Source: Saprospiraceae bacterium (GTDB lineage: Bacteria > Bacteroidota > Bacteroidia > Chitinophagales > Saprospiraceae). Taken from it: a stretch of DNA of 64,000 bases. The stretch's first letter is position 1. Each line of letters starts with the position of its first letter. Of this stretch, positions 1 to 8,723 are shown in pieces. Made by a program: the position numbers and the translations under genes. Under the pieces are notes generated by a model. That model had not been told where the DNA came from and made no database searches. It saw only the letters and a list, made by a program, of their open reading frames with translations. The stretch is taken from contig JAIYAP010000071.1 of assembly GCA_027488935.1 (NCBI GenBank), positions 124,001 to 188,000 on the forward strand, read 5' to 3'.

Positions 1-981
1 GTGATTGTTGCCAAACCACGCGGCACTTTTTCGGAAAAAGATAAATTCAAGCTCGATCAGTACGCCATGAACGGCGGAAAAATTATTTGGCTGATCGATC
101 GTTTGGGTGTGGATTTGGACAGCATGGGAATCAACGGGCGTTTTGTGCCCACCGATTATCCCTTGGCCATTGAGGATATGTTGTTTAAATATGGTGTGCG
201 CATTCAGCCCGATTTGGTATTGGATATGGAATGTACTAAAATTCCACTTCGAGTGGGAAATATGGGGGGTGCGCCTCAGCTGGAATTATTTGATTGGTAT
301 TACCACATTGCGGCCCAGCCCAAGGGTAAACATCCGATTGTGAAAAATCTGGACCGGGTAGAACTTGATTTTTGCTCGTCTATTGATACAATTCGAACTA
401 AAACTCCGATTAACAAAACGATTTTGATCAGTTCAAGTCGCTATAGCCGATTGAATTTCAGCCCGGTAGATTTAAATTTTGAAGTTTTAAAGTATGAGCC
501 CGACCCGAGCAAGTTTGATAAAGGTCCGCAGACCTTAGCCGTATTGCTCGAGGGTATTTTTCCGTCCAATTTTGAAAATCGGGTTTCGGAGGAAATGGTG
601 GCCACTTTGAAAAAAATCGGAATGGATTTTCGTGCGCAAAGTGTACCAACCCGAATGCTGGTGGTAAGTGATGGCGGGGTGGCGGCCAATTTTATCCGCG
701 ATCAGGCACAAAAAGAATGGTTGCCCTTGGGTTTTAACCGTTTTGAAAAAATCACGTATGCGAACAAGGATTTTATGCTCAATTCGATTGAGTATATCAT
801 TGATCCAAAAGGGGTAATTGGCGCGCGTACCAAGGAAGTAAAATTGCGTTTGCTGGATACCGTGCGGGCCAATGCGGAAGTTAATTTTTGGCGGGGCATC
901 AATATCGGGATTCCATTGTTGTTGCTGGGTTTGTTTGGATTTATCTTTATTTGGCTGCGCAAACGGCGGTACGCTTCCTAA
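1..981 (+). CDS. gldG: GldG, gliding-motility ABC transporter component (3' part)
   Basis: GldG is the substrate-binding-like subunit of the GldA-GldF-GldG ABC complex linked to gliding and the T9SS in Bacteroidota. The visible 326 residues match the C-terminal part of the family: a GGKIIWLIDR stretch, then the region around LELFDWYYH and HPIVKNLD, a soluble periplasmic portion, and one C-terminal membrane helix (about residues 298-320) ending in the basic tail RKRRY. The family is usually about 550 residues, and the reading frame is open at base 1, so the gene starts before the window and the GTG at base 1 is not a true start. The next gene follows after 15 bases on the same strand. GldF would be expected upstream. 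Identification rests on recalled family similarity. Confidence 0.85.
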   Translation: MIVAKPRGTFSEKDKFKLDQYAMNGGKIIWLIDRLGVDLDSMGINGRFVPTDYPLAIEDMLFKYGVRIQPDLVLDMECTKIPLRVGNMGGAPQLELFDWYYHIAAQPKGKHPIVKNLDRVELDFCSSIDTIRTKTPINKTILISSSRYSRLNFSPVDLNFEVLKYEPDPSKFDKGPQTLAVLLEGIFPSNFENRVSEEMVATLKKIGMDFRAQSVPTRMLVVSDGGVAANFIRDQAQKEWLPLGFNRFEKITYANKDFMLNSIEYIIDPKGVIGARTKEVKLRLLDTVRANAEVNFWRGINIGIPLLLLGLFGFIFIWLRKRRYAS

Positions 982-996
982 AAAAGCTTCATTTGT

Positions 997-1296
997 ATGA
1001 TAAAACGTGTTGTCAAGCTCACTTTTCGGCCTGAAGCAGTTGATGCTTTTATTTCGGAGGTTTTTGAAAAGAGCAAAGTACAAATTCGGGCATTTCCAGG
1101 GTGTTTGCACATGGAACTGCTGCGCAATATTGCCGCGCCCAATGTGTTGTTTACGTTGAGTATGTGGGAAAACGAAGTAGCGCTGGATACGTATCGGCAG
1201 TCTGAATTATTTAAAGAGACCTGGGCAAAAACCAAGGTGCTGTTTTTGGAAAAAGCGGAAGCCTGGTCGACAGAAGTGTTGGATCATCCTGAATAA
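997..1296 (+). CDS. Antibiotic biosynthesis monooxygenase (ABM) domain protein
   Basis: A 99-residue single-domain protein of the ABM/dimeric alpha-beta barrel fold. It opens with a beta strand (MIKRVVKLTF), then a helix, the typical FPGCLHMELLRN strand, and LFTLSMWEN before a second helix. Members range from quinol monooxygenases to haem-degrading enzymes and proteins of unknown activity, and no specific substrate can be read here. It lies 15 bases after gldG and 29 bases before a secreted hydrolase, so co-transcription is possible. The ATG at 997 is the first start after the gldG stop. The protein is cytoplasmic, with no signal peptide. Confidence 0.75.
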   Translation: MIKRVVKLTFRPEAVDAFISEVFEKSKVQIRAFPGCLHMELLRNIAAPNVLFTLSMWENEVALDTYRQSELFKETWAKTKVLFLEKAEAWSTEVLDHPE

Positions 1297-1325
1297 ACAT
1301 GACCACATAAAGATACCCTGCACGT

Positions 1326-2582
1326 ATGACAAACACTTATTTTCAATGGAAGGGCGGACGCTTGGCGCTTTTGTCCCTGGTCCTCCTAAGTATGGCTTTT
1401 CGGTTTTTGCCGATCGGTTCAAAATCCCCGTTGCCAGTCGACCCGGAAAAAACGGATGCCTGGGGATTTTTCGCCCATAAACGCATCAACCGCTTGGCGG
1501 TGCTCACGTTGCCGCCCAAGATGATGGTGTTTTTCAAACCAAACATTGACTATATCACCGACCATGCCGTTGACCCCGATATGCGCCGGTACGCCACCCG
1601 CTTTGAAGCGCCCCGGCACTATATTGACCTGGATAATTATGGTCCGCCGTTCGATGCCTTGCCCCGCACCTGGCTGGAGGCGATGATAAAATATACGGAT
1701 TTGTGGGTGGTGAGCCCTGCCGGTGACACCGTATTATTATATGGAAAAACCTTGCCCGTTCCAGACCAGCAAATGAAGGCGTACAAAAACTTTTTTGCCC
1801 GCCAGGTTTTGCCCCATTATTACGACAATACTGAAACAGTGGAAGCCGATTCCTTGACGGCTTTTGTGCAAGCGCGCGGCTTGAATTTTCAACCAAGCGC
1901 GGCTTTTTTTAAAGACCATCTTTCCGAGCATGGTATTGTGCCCTGGCATTTGCAAAAAATGCAGCGTGACCTGACGGAGGCATTTCGGCGCCGCGATGCC
2001 AAGCGTATTTTGCGGTTGGCCGCCGATTTTGGGCATTATATTGGCGATGCGCACGTGCCCTTGCACACATGTAGCAATTACAATGGTCAAAAAACGGGTC
2101 AGCACGGCATTCATGGTTTTTGGGAAAGCCGCATACCCGAATTGTTTGCTGATGAAACCTATGATTATTTGGTTGGAAAGCCGAGTTATCTTGAAAATAC
2201 CAGCGATTTTTTCTGGAACACGGTTTTCGAAAGCAACAGCATGGTGGATAGTGTGTTAGACATTGAACGCGCCATGCGCCTGAGTTTTCCGGAAGACCGG
2301 CAGATGTGTCCGGACATGCGCCTTGGGGTGATGGTGCTTGCGCCTTGCCGCGATTTTGCCGACGCCTACCAAAAAGCACTTTCCAATATGGTGGAACGGC
2401 GCATGCGTGCAACGATTCACGCCGTGGGTAGCGCCTGGTACACAGCCTGGGTAGATGCAGGACAGCCCGACCTTTCCAACATGGAGGCGCCTTTGCAAAC
2501 AGAAGTCGATTTGGAGGATGAGGCTGCCCTCAAAAAAGCATTTCAGGCGGGCAAAATTCAAGGCCGGCCGGAGGATCAATAA
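1326..2582 (+). CDS. Secreted zinc-dependent phospholipase C / S1-P1 nuclease-like protein
   Basis: A 418-residue protein with an N-terminal hydrophobic export signal (about residues 13-27). It carries the metal-ligand pattern of the S1/P1 nuclease and zinc-dependent phospholipase C superfamily: an early WGFFAHKRIN (Trp/His near the mature N terminus), HYIDLDNYG, the core HYIGDAHVPLH, and IHGFWESRIPEL, which together would hold three zinc ions. Bacteroidota homologues are usually annotated as zinc-dependent phospholipase C family. The substrate (phosphodiester in nucleic acid or phospholipid) cannot be decided from sequence. The C-terminal 60 residues are acidic and Lys-rich and look disordered. 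Site of action is periplasm or outside the cell. The next gene starts 62 bases later on the same strand. Confidence 0.8.
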   Translation: MTNTYFQWKGGRLALLSLVLLSMAFRFLPIGSKSPLPVDPEKTDAWGFFAHKRINRLAVLTLPPKMMVFFKPNIDYITDHAVDPDMRRYATRFEAPRHYIDLDNYGPPFDALPRTWLEAMIKYTDLWVVSPAGDTVLLYGKTLPVPDQQMKAYKNFFARQVLPHYYDNTETVEADSLTAFVQARGLNFQPSAAFFKDHLSEHGIVPWHLQKMQRDLTEAFRRRDAKRILRLAADFGHYIGDAHVPLHTCSNYNGQKTGQHGIHGFWESRIPELFADETYDYLVGKPSYLENTSDFFWNTVFESNSMVDSVLDIERAMRLSFPEDRQMCPDMRLGVMVLAPCRDFADAYQKALSNMVERRMRATIHAVGSAWYTAWVDAGQPDLSNMEAPLQTEVDLEDEAALKKAFQAGKIQGRPEDQ

Positions 2583-2644
2583 AATTCGTCAAGTTATTAA
2601 CAATCAATCACTTGTCGGGGTAGACCCGCACAACCCGTTTTTAT

Positions 2645-2986
2645 ATGACCTTAGTGGAAGAATTCAATGATTACCGCGCCAAAATGAACGAGCGCATTTT
2701 GGCCAATGACAACAAAGTAATCAAGCGTTTTTGGAGTTTGGATAATCAAACCTATCAGGAAGGCGCCCTGGATGTTAAGACGAAAGAGATGTTGGGCCTG
2801 GTTGCTTCCATGGTATTGCGGTGCGATGATTGCATCAAATACCACTTGGGCAAATGCTATGAATTAGCCGTGACCACCGATCAGATTTTCGAAATTTTCG
2901 CCGTTGCCAATATGGTGGGTGGCTCTATCTGTATTCCACATACGCGCCGTGCGGTAGAGTATTGGGAAGCTTTGCAGGCGCAGTAA
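2645..2986 (+). CDS. Carboxymuconolactone decarboxylase / AhpD-like protein
   Basis: A 113-residue all-helical protein of the carboxymuconolactone decarboxylase superfamily. It holds the AhpD-type redox motif CDDC (Cys60, Cys63) followed by His67 (CIKYHLGKC), the pattern of a peroxidase or disulfide reductase active site. In AhpD this site passes electrons to AhpC peroxiredoxin. A gamma-carboxymuconolactone decarboxylase role is less likely because the CxxC-x3-H motif is intact. No peroxiredoxin gene is adjacent. It starts 62 bases after the secreted hydrolase and ends just before a convergent gene (stop at 3002). The ATG at 2645 leaves a complete first helix. Confidence 0.8.
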   Translation: MTLVEEFNDYRAKMNERILANDNKVIKRFWSLDNQTYQEGALDVKTKEMLGLVASMVLRCDDCIKYHLGKCYELAVTTDQIFEIFAVANMVGGSICIPHTRRAVEYWEALQAQ

Positions 2987-3001
2987 AACCTCCCCATAAG
3001 T

Positions 3002-3736
3002 CTAATCTACATACACCACTTTGCGCAGCAACCGCAATCCCACGCCTATTTCGAGGGTCGTGTTGCGAATGCGACGTTCTGGTATAGATAAGGTAGTGCC
3101 TGGAAAATTAGGATTGATGACGTTGTTGGCCGCCCCTTGCCGGTATTGCAAGGTAACATCGGGATGGAGCGAAACTTTGAGTTCGGCACCAATTACTTCG
3201 CCCAAGGGAAGTTCAATACCACCACCCAGGGAAACACCGCCAATTAGTTTTCTTACCCCACCTTCAAAGGGGTAAAATGCTGGATTGGCTTTTGCATTTG
3301 GCAATTCACCCAGGTTGGTGCTCAAGGTGTAATCACCGCGCAAACCTGCGAAAAAATAATAGCGTGTATGCTCGTTGCTCCCCAGGGGGTATTTCTGTTT
3401 GGCACCCAAAATGAGCGATAAATTTCTGAATTCGAAGCGCTCTGTGGTGAAACTGGAACCAGGAAGCCCTGAATTCACATTGTAAAATAAAAAACGAACA
3501 GCGCTTCCCTTTACGTGGTAACCCATTTGGATAAACAAGGAACTTCGGTCTTCGTCGTTATTGACCGTTTCTATGGCAAGGGCAAAATGCGAAGCCAAAA
3601 GTACTTGTCGATCAAAAGAGTTATCCCATTTTTGGGTACCCAGGCTAAGGCCGCCTTGAAAAACATAAGCGGTTGATTGTGCCTTTATTGATCCAAAAAA
3701 GCATCCGCCGAACAATATAAGTAGTAAGAATCGCAT
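3002..3736 (-). CDS. Outer-membrane beta-barrel protein, unknown function
   Basis: A 244-residue protein with a clear signal peptide (MRFLLLILFGGCFFGSIKAQ, cleavage after KAQ), which is why the start at 3736 is preferred over the ATG 51 bases further upstream. The mature part alternates hydrophobic and polar residues in strands with loops rich in Gly, Asn and Pro, and it ends in a strand, as in small Bacteroidota outer-membrane barrels of the PorT/OMP_b-brl type. No catalytic motif is visible. A TAnTTTG-like box on the minus strand at 3756-3762 could be its promoter. It is divergent from the M3 peptidase gene. No specific role can be assigned. Confidence 0.65.
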   Translation of the reverse strand: MRFLLLILFGGCFFGSIKAQSTAYVFQGGLSLGTQKWDNSFDRQVLLASHFALAIETVNNDEDRSSLFIQMGYHVKGSAVRFLFYNVNSGLPGSSFTTERFEFRNLSLILGAKQKYPLGSNEHTRYYFFAGLRGDYTLSTNLGELPNAKANPAFYPFEGGVRKLIGGVSLGGGIELPLGEVIGAELKVSLHPDVTLQYRQGAANNVINPNFPGTTLSIPERRIRNTTLEIGVGLRLLRKVVYVD

Positions 3737-3780
3737 TGTTTTGCTGTTTTGAGCGCAAAGTACTGCATTTGTCACAAAAA

Positions 3781-3813
3781 TTTGCAACAGCCCCCTGAAC
3801 CAGCCTACCTTTG
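3781..3813 (+). promoter_or_regulatory. Bacteroidota-type promoter of the M3 peptidase gene
   Basis: TTTG at 3781-3784, a 21-base spacer, then TACCTTTG at 3806-3813, which fits the -33/-7 consensus TTTG / TAnnTTTG. Transcription would start near 3820, about 20 bases before the ATG at 3841. Confidence 0.6.
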
Positions 3814-3840
3814 GGCTGTTTGCTTGCTAACAGATTAGAA

Positions 3841-5565
3841 ATGAACCAAGATTTGATGACTGACAACCCCACTTTTGAGTTTTTTGCCTATCAAAGACCA
3901 GATATGGTTGCTGTGGAGGCCGAATTTAACACCCAATTGTTGCAATTTGAAACCGCTGAAGGTTTCGATGCACAATATGTAGCGCTCCAAGCATTGAACG
4001 CCCAGCGCGAGGAGTTCTGGACGATGTATAATTTGAGCTATATTCGACACAGTTCTAATACCAACGATGCTTTTTACGAAGCAGAAAATGATTATTTCGA
4101 TACGCAATTGCCTGCTTATGAAGCATTGAACAATCGTTTTTTTAAAGCCCTGATTGCTACGCCCTTTCGCGAAGCCTTGGAGCAAAAATTTGGGAAACAG
4201 CTTTTTACCCTGGCGGATTTGGCGCTTAAAACTTTTAAGCCGGGTATTGAAGCGGCCTTACAAAAAGAGAACGCGCTGAGTTCGGAATACACCAAAATTA
4301 AGGCCCAAGCAAAAATTGAGTTTGAAGGAACAACCTATAACCTGAGTAATATTCAGCCCATTGAATTATCGGACGACCCCAAAACACGGCGTGCAGCCAT
4401 GCAGGCGCGTTGGCGGTTTTACGCCGCACAAGCGCCGGTAGTAGAAGGCATTTTTGATGAAATGGTGCACTTGCGGCATCAAATTTCGCAAGATTTGGGC
4501 TACAAAAATTTTGTGGAAGTGGGCTATGCGCGCATGCGCCGCTCCGATTACACCCCGGACATGGTGGCCAATTACCGCAAACAAATTCGGGAATTGATTG
4601 TACCGCTGGCAGGCGAATTGTACGAGCGGCAGCGGGTACGTTTAGGTTTGGAGAAAATGACTTATTACGACGAGGAGTATAAATTTACTTCCGGCAACCC
4701 CAAGCCCATCGGCACCCCCGATGAAATTGTGGCCAATGCGGCCAAGATGTACCATGCCCTTTCGCCCCAAACGGATGCGTTTTTCCAGTTTATGCAAAAA
4801 ACGCATTTGATGGACCTCGTCAACCGAGATGGAAAAGCCCCCATGGGATATTGTACCTATTTGGGAAAATACCAGGCGCCGTTTATTTTTTCAAACTTCA
4901 ATGGCACCAGTGGTGATATTGATGTGTTGACCCACGAGGCCGGACATGCATTTCAGGTATGGTCGAGCGGACAGCAATTTGAGTTTGACGAATACCATTG
5001 GCCCACCAGCGACGCCGCGGAAATCCACTCGATGAGTATGGAATTTTTTACCTGGCCCTGGATGGAATTGTTTTTTGGTCCGGACACCGAGAAATACCAC
5101 TTTATGCACTTAGGCAATGCGATCCAGTTTTTGCCTTATGGCGTAGCAGTGGATGAGTTTCAGCATATTGTGTATGAAAATCCGGATATGACGCCTGCCG
5201 AGCGCAATGCGGCCTGGAGCGCCCTTGAAAAAATTTATTTGCCCCACCGAAATTACGATGGCAATACCTTTTTGGAGAACGGTGGTTATTGGCAAAAACA
5301 GGGGCATATTTTCAACTCGCCCTTTTATTACATCGACTATACGCTTGCCCAGATTTGTGCTTTTCAGTTTTGGGTGCGGGATCGCCACAACCACGCCGAT
5401 GCCTGGAAAGATTACGTTGCACTTTGTCAGGCAGGTGGTAGCAAATCCTTTTTGGACCTGGTAAAATTGGCCAATTTGCGTTCTCCTTTTGAAGATGGCA
5501 GTGTAGAAAGTGTGGTCGGTGAAATTCGGAAGTTTTTTGCCTCCGTGGATGACACCAAATTTTAA
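3841..5565 (+). CDS. M3 family oligoendopeptidase
   Basis: A 574-residue zinc metallopeptidase of family M3 (oligoendopeptidase F / thimet type) that cleaves short peptides in the cytoplasm. The zinc site is intact: HEAGH at residues 365-369 and the third ligand Glu394 in AAEIHSMSMEFF, 29 residues after the first His as in the family. The preceding FNGTSGDIDVLT is also typical. The length fits. No signal peptide is present. The ATG at 3841 is chosen over the upstream in-frame TTG at 3811 because that TTG lies inside the predicted -7 box; a second ATG at 3856 is possible. The DUF4159 gene follows after 28 bases. Confidence 0.92.
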   Translation: MNQDLMTDNPTFEFFAYQRPDMVAVEAEFNTQLLQFETAEGFDAQYVALQALNAQREEFWTMYNLSYIRHSSNTNDAFYEAENDYFDTQLPAYEALNNRFFKALIATPFREALEQKFGKQLFTLADLALKTFKPGIEAALQKENALSSEYTKIKAQAKIEFEGTTYNLSNIQPIELSDDPKTRRAAMQARWRFYAAQAPVVEGIFDEMVHLRHQISQDLGYKNFVEVGYARMRRSDYTPDMVANYRKQIRELIVPLAGELYERQRVRLGLEKMTYYDEEYKFTSGNPKPIGTPDEIVANAAKMYHALSPQTDAFFQFMQKTHLMDLVNRDGKAPMGYCTYLGKYQAPFIFSNFNGTSGDIDVLTHEAGHAFQVWSSGQQFEFDEYHWPTSDAAEIHSMSMEFFTWPWMELFFGPDTEKYHFMHLGNAIQFLPYGVAVDEFQHIVYENPDMTPAERNAAWSALEKIYLPHRNYDGNTFLENGGYWQKQGHIFNSPFYYIDYTLAQICAFQFWVRDRHNHADAWKDYVALCQAGGSKSFLDLVKLANLRSPFEDGSVESVVGEIRKFFASVDDTKF

Positions 5566-5593
5566 TTGTTTCAACCCTTACAAACGATAGAGG

Positions 5594-6259
5594 ATGCGTA
5601 CGATTTGCTGCTTATTTATTTTTTTAATGGCTTCTGCTTTTATGCCCATTCAGCCGGTTGCAGAAGGGCCAGCGTTGAAATTGGCGTTGCTGAAATATGC
5701 GGGTGGAGGCGATTGGTACAACGATGTAAACTCGCTTAAAAACCTGGCAAAGTTTTGCAACGAAAACCTCCGCACGAATTTTGATCTGGAATACGCGACG
5801 GTAGAACCCGGCAGTGCCGAACTTTTCAATTACCCCTTGGTGTATGCGACGGGACACGGCAATATGTTATTCAGCGATTTGGAAGCCCGAAATTTGCGGG
5901 CATACTTGGAAGGCGGCGGATTTTTGATCCTGAACGACGATTTTGGGCTGGATCCTTTTGTACGCCCGAGCATGAAAAAGGTGTTTCCGGAGCTGGATTT
6001 TGTGGAATTGCCTTTTAGTCACCCGATTTACCACCAACGGTATGACTTTAAAAATGGCCTGCCAAAAATTCACGAGCACGATGGAAAACCTGCCCAAGGC
6101 TTTGGCCTGATTTGGCAAGGCCGCCTGGTTTGTTATTACGATTTCGAAACCGATCTCGGCGATGGCTGGGACGATGTACACAATGACCCGCAGGATTTGC
6201 GCACGAAAGCGTTGCAAATGGGGGCTAATATTGTGCAATTTGTATTTGGAGTGCAGTGA
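5594..6259 (+). CDS. DUF4159 domain-containing exported protein
   Basis: A 221-residue protein with an N-terminal signal peptide (about residues 1-19) followed by a full DUF4159 domain: LKLALLKYAGGGDWYND, a YVYATGHG-like segment (VYATGHGNMLFSD), LRAYLEGGGFLILNDDFG, and the C-terminal YDFETDLGDGWDD. The domain has a flavodoxin/GATase-like look and often occurs beside MoxR, DUF58 and membrane genes in Bacteroidota; its biochemical role is unknown. The start at 5594 has GAGG just before it. It sits 28 bases after the M3 peptidase and probably shares its transcript. The stop falls at the edge of the repeat cluster. Confidence 0.8.
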   Translation: MRTICCLFIFLMASAFMPIQPVAEGPALKLALLKYAGGGDWYNDVNSLKNLAKFCNENLRTNFDLEYATVEPGSAELFNYPLVYATGHGNMLFSDLEARNLRAYLEGGGFLILNDDFGLDPFVRPSMKKVFPELDFVELPFSHPIYHQRYDFKNGLPKIHEHDGKPAQGFGLIWQGRLVCYYDFETDLGDGWDDVHNDPQDLRTKALQMGANIVQFVFGVQ

Positions 6260-6263
6260 GAAA

Positions 6264-6487
6264 GGGGGTTCCACGGAGGAGCTCGGAGGTACGAGTTACA
6301 CGGAGGTTTAAATTTTCTCCGCGTAACTCCATACCTCCGAGCTCCTCCGTGGAACCTTTTTTTCTCCGCAGAACCCCTTTTCTCCGCGTAACTCCATACC
6401 TCCGAGCTCCTCCGTGGAACCCCTTTTTTCCGTGGAACCCCTTTTCTCCGCGTAACTCCATACCTCCGAGCTCCTCCGTGGAACCCA
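6264..6487. repeat. Cluster of 44-bp repeats between convergent genes
   Basis: Three direct copies of a 44-bp unit lie at 6313-6356, 6378-6421 and 6442-6485, spaced 65 and 64 bases apart; the core is CTCCGCGTAACTCCATACCT followed by CCGAGCTCCTCCGTGGAACC. A diverged inverted copy at about 6267-6308 pairs with the first direct copy to form a long hairpin with a short AT-rich loop. Shorter fragments (TCCGTGGAACCCC near 6429-6441; CTCCGCAGAACCCC near 6364-6377) sit between units. Open frames through the block are low-complexity and not taken as genes. The block lies between the stops of DUF4159 (6259) and the S9 peptidase (6501), so its hairpins could terminate transcription from either side. No transposase or CRISPR-like spacer set is present. 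Confidence 0.9.
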
Positions 6488-6500
6488 TTTCCCTCTCAAA

Positions 6501-8639
6501 TTACAAATTATCCAGGAAGAACCGCTCAATTTTTTCAAACAAATGCACCCGGTCCTTCCCCAACACATTGTGCAGGTGCTCCGGATATACGAAATAGTCG
6601 ATTTGTTTGTTTTTTTCAACACAGCGTTTGATGTAGCGCAGCGAGTTTTGCCACAATACCACATCATCCGAGCTGCCGTGGATCATGAGTAAGCGACCGT
6701 TCAAGTTGTCGATATAGTTAAACAAGCTGCTTTTTTGGTATCCTTCCGGATTTTCCTGGGGTGTATCCATGTAGCGCTCGGTGTACATAATCTCGTACAT
6801 CCGCCAATCGATGACCGGGCCACCGGCTACCCCACATTTGAAAGCACCCGTTGCTTCCGGACGCGTCAGGAGGGAGGTGGCCATAAAACCGCCAAAACTC
6901 CATCCATATACCCCGATGCGTGCAGGATCCACAAAGGTTTGCGCTTTCAGGTATTGTACACCCGCCAATTGGTCTTCAATTTCGGCATCACCCAATTTTC
7001 GGTGTACAGCGCTTTCAAAAATAAATCCGCGGTTAGCAGATCCGCGGCCATCAAGCACAAATGTGATATAACCTTGCTGTGCCATGTGGTGCATCCACAA
7101 TTCGCCGCCGCCCAGCCAGGAGTTGGTGACCATTTGCACATGTGGCCCATTGTACACATATACAATCACCGGATATTTCTTTTTCGCGTCAAAATCAGGT
7201 GGAAGAATCATACGAGCATTCAAGGTCGTGCCGCTTGCGGTTGGTAATGTGAGGATGCGGGTTAACCCAATTTGAATGCCTTCCAGTGGATTTTTCGCGC
7301 CGAACACGATTTGACGATTGGCGGGATTGGCGGTTGGGTGCACATAAACCAAACGCGGCGTGGCTAAATTCGAAAAATTATCAACCGCCCATTCGCCCGT
7401 GCTATTAAAGGAACCATTGTGGATGCCTTCTTCATCGTTCATTTTTGTGAGTACGCCGGTTTGCACTTGCACGCTGTACACATAACGGTTAAAACCCGTT
7501 TCATCGGCCACCTGGTAGAAGAACGTAGATCCATTGCTCGAAAATCCGTACGTATTGGTGACCGGCATGGCGCCTTTGCTGAGTTGGCGGATCATTTTAC
7601 CCGATAAATCATACAAATACAAGTGGTTGTACCCGTTGCGTTCACTTTGCCAGATAAACTGATCGTTTTTACCTTCTACAAATTGAGCCGGGTGTTCAGG
7701 TTCTACCCAACGGTCGCTGGTTTCTTCAAATAAAGTAGCCACCAAAGCGCCAGTTGCGGCATCAAATTGCCGAAGCCAAAGGTGATTTTGGCCGCGATTG
7801 ACCACCGCCACGAGGATGTATTTTTCATCCGGGCTCCAGGCGATGTTGGTGAGGTATTGTTCTTCGGGTTCGCCCGTTTCGAGGTAAATGGATTTGCCAC
7901 TTTGGGTATCGTACACCCCGATGGTCACCTGATGACTTTTTGCACCGGCGTATGGGTAACGAATCATTTTTGCCTGGGCGGGCATAGAATCGAGCTGATA
8001 AATGGGGTATTGGGTAACCATGCGCTCGTCCATGCGGTAATAGGCCAAATAACGACCGGCAGGACTCCAATACGTGCCTTTTGAAATACCAAACTCGTCG
8101 CGGTGTACACTTTTGCCATAAACAATGCCCTTTTCTTCACTTTGTGCAACCCCAAGGTCTTTCCCGCCGATGTTGACAAACAGGCCATTGTTAAGGGTAT
8201 AGGCTACTTTGTATGTTTTAGACTCAATGTCTACGCTTTCAGCCGTTTCGGGATACCAGTTTTTGCGGGTAATTGCACCGTTGGTCGAGCCAGTATAAAT
8301 CGCGGATCCGGCTGTGAACCAATAGTTTTCCTGGTTGATCCAATTTAGTGCGGGTAATGTTTCCACACTTTTGGCGCTATTTTTTGCTAAACCCGCATTG
8401 ATATCGGGCAATAAACTCAACGTATCGGTGGCTAAATTGGCAGCATTTACCCGTACTATTTTTGAACTAATAACATGGGTAAATTGGCTGGTACCCGGTA
8501 TCCATTGCAGTTGGCGGAGGTTGGCCGGTGCAAGGGTGCTGCGGCCTTTCAAAATGGCGTCGGCCATCGAAAGTTTGGATTGAGCCGGAAGTAAAAAGGG
8601 AAACAGAAGGAGTAAGTACCCAAAGGCAATTCTATTCAT
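6501..8639 (-). CDS. S9 family dipeptidyl peptidase (DPP IV type)
   Basis: A 712-residue serine peptidase with a signal peptide (ends ...FLLPAQ). The start at 8639 removes eight residues that would precede the signal. An N-terminal DPP IV-like beta-propeller spans about residues 30-480, and a C-terminal alpha/beta hydrolase domain carries the nucleophile Ser581 in YGWSFGGF, the acid Asp658 in GSSDDVV and the histidine in EHLHN. It would release dipeptides, typically after Pro or Ala, from peptides in the periplasm or at the surface. Length is normal for the family. A TATTTTTG box lies upstream at 8663-8670. It is convergent with DUF4159 across the repeat cluster. Confidence 0.92.
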   Translation of the reverse strand: MNRIAFGYLLLLFPFLLPAQSKLSMADAILKGRSTLAPANLRQLQWIPGTSQFTHVISSKIVRVNAANLATDTLSLLPDINAGLAKNSAKSVETLPALNWINQENYWFTAGSAIYTGSTNGAITRKNWYPETAESVDIESKTYKVAYTLNNGLFVNIGGKDLGVAQSEEKGIVYGKSVHRDEFGISKGTYWSPAGRYLAYYRMDERMVTQYPIYQLDSMPAQAKMIRYPYAGAKSHQVTIGVYDTQSGKSIYLETGEPEEQYLTNIAWSPDEKYILVAVVNRGQNHLWLRQFDAATGALVATLFEETSDRWVEPEHPAQFVEGKNDQFIWQSERNGYNHLYLYDLSGKMIRQLSKGAMPVTNTYGFSSNGSTFFYQVADETGFNRYVYSVQVQTGVLTKMNDEEGIHNGSFNSTGEWAVDNFSNLATPRLVYVHPTANPANRQIVFGAKNPLEGIQIGLTRILTLPTASGTTLNARMILPPDFDAKKKYPVIVYVYNGPHVQMVTNSWLGGGELWMHHMAQQGYITFVLDGRGSANRGFIFESAVHRKLGDAEIEDQLAGVQYLKAQTFVDPARIGVYGWSFGGFMATSLLTRPEATGAFKCGVAGGPVIDWRMYEIMYTERYMDTPQENPEGYQKSSLFNYIDNLNGRLLMIHGSSDDVVLWQNSLRYIKRCVEKNKQIDYFVYPEHLHNVLGKDRVHLFEKIERFFLDNL

Positions 8640-8662
8640 TGTAACGCCGGTTATATGGCGCA

Positions 8663-8670
8663 CAAAAATA
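8663..8670 (-). promoter_or_regulatory. -7 box of the S9 peptidase gene
   Basis: On the minus strand this reads TATTTTTG, a full match to TAnnTTTG, 23 bases before the ATG. A TTTG lies 15 bases further upstream, which is short for a -33 element. Confidence 0.5.
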
Positions 8671-8723
8671 CAAGGATTCGTGGGGCAAAACAGCGCGATT
8701 GGGCAAGGAACTATTTAAAATAA

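Noticed and set aside
535-1110. 191-residue frame on the minus strand
   Set aside because: It is antisense to gldG and the ABM gene, whose products are recognisable; its composition (many His, Phe, Gln) is that of a shadow frame.
6313-6485. CRISPR array
   Set aside because: Only three direct units, intervals of about 20 bases made of fragments of the repeat itself, and no cas genes.
6256-6667. Open frames through the repeat cluster on both strands
   Set aside because: They translate the 44-bp units into Arg/Ser/Pro-rich low-complexity text, lack a start region, and overlap the real end of the S9 peptidase gene.
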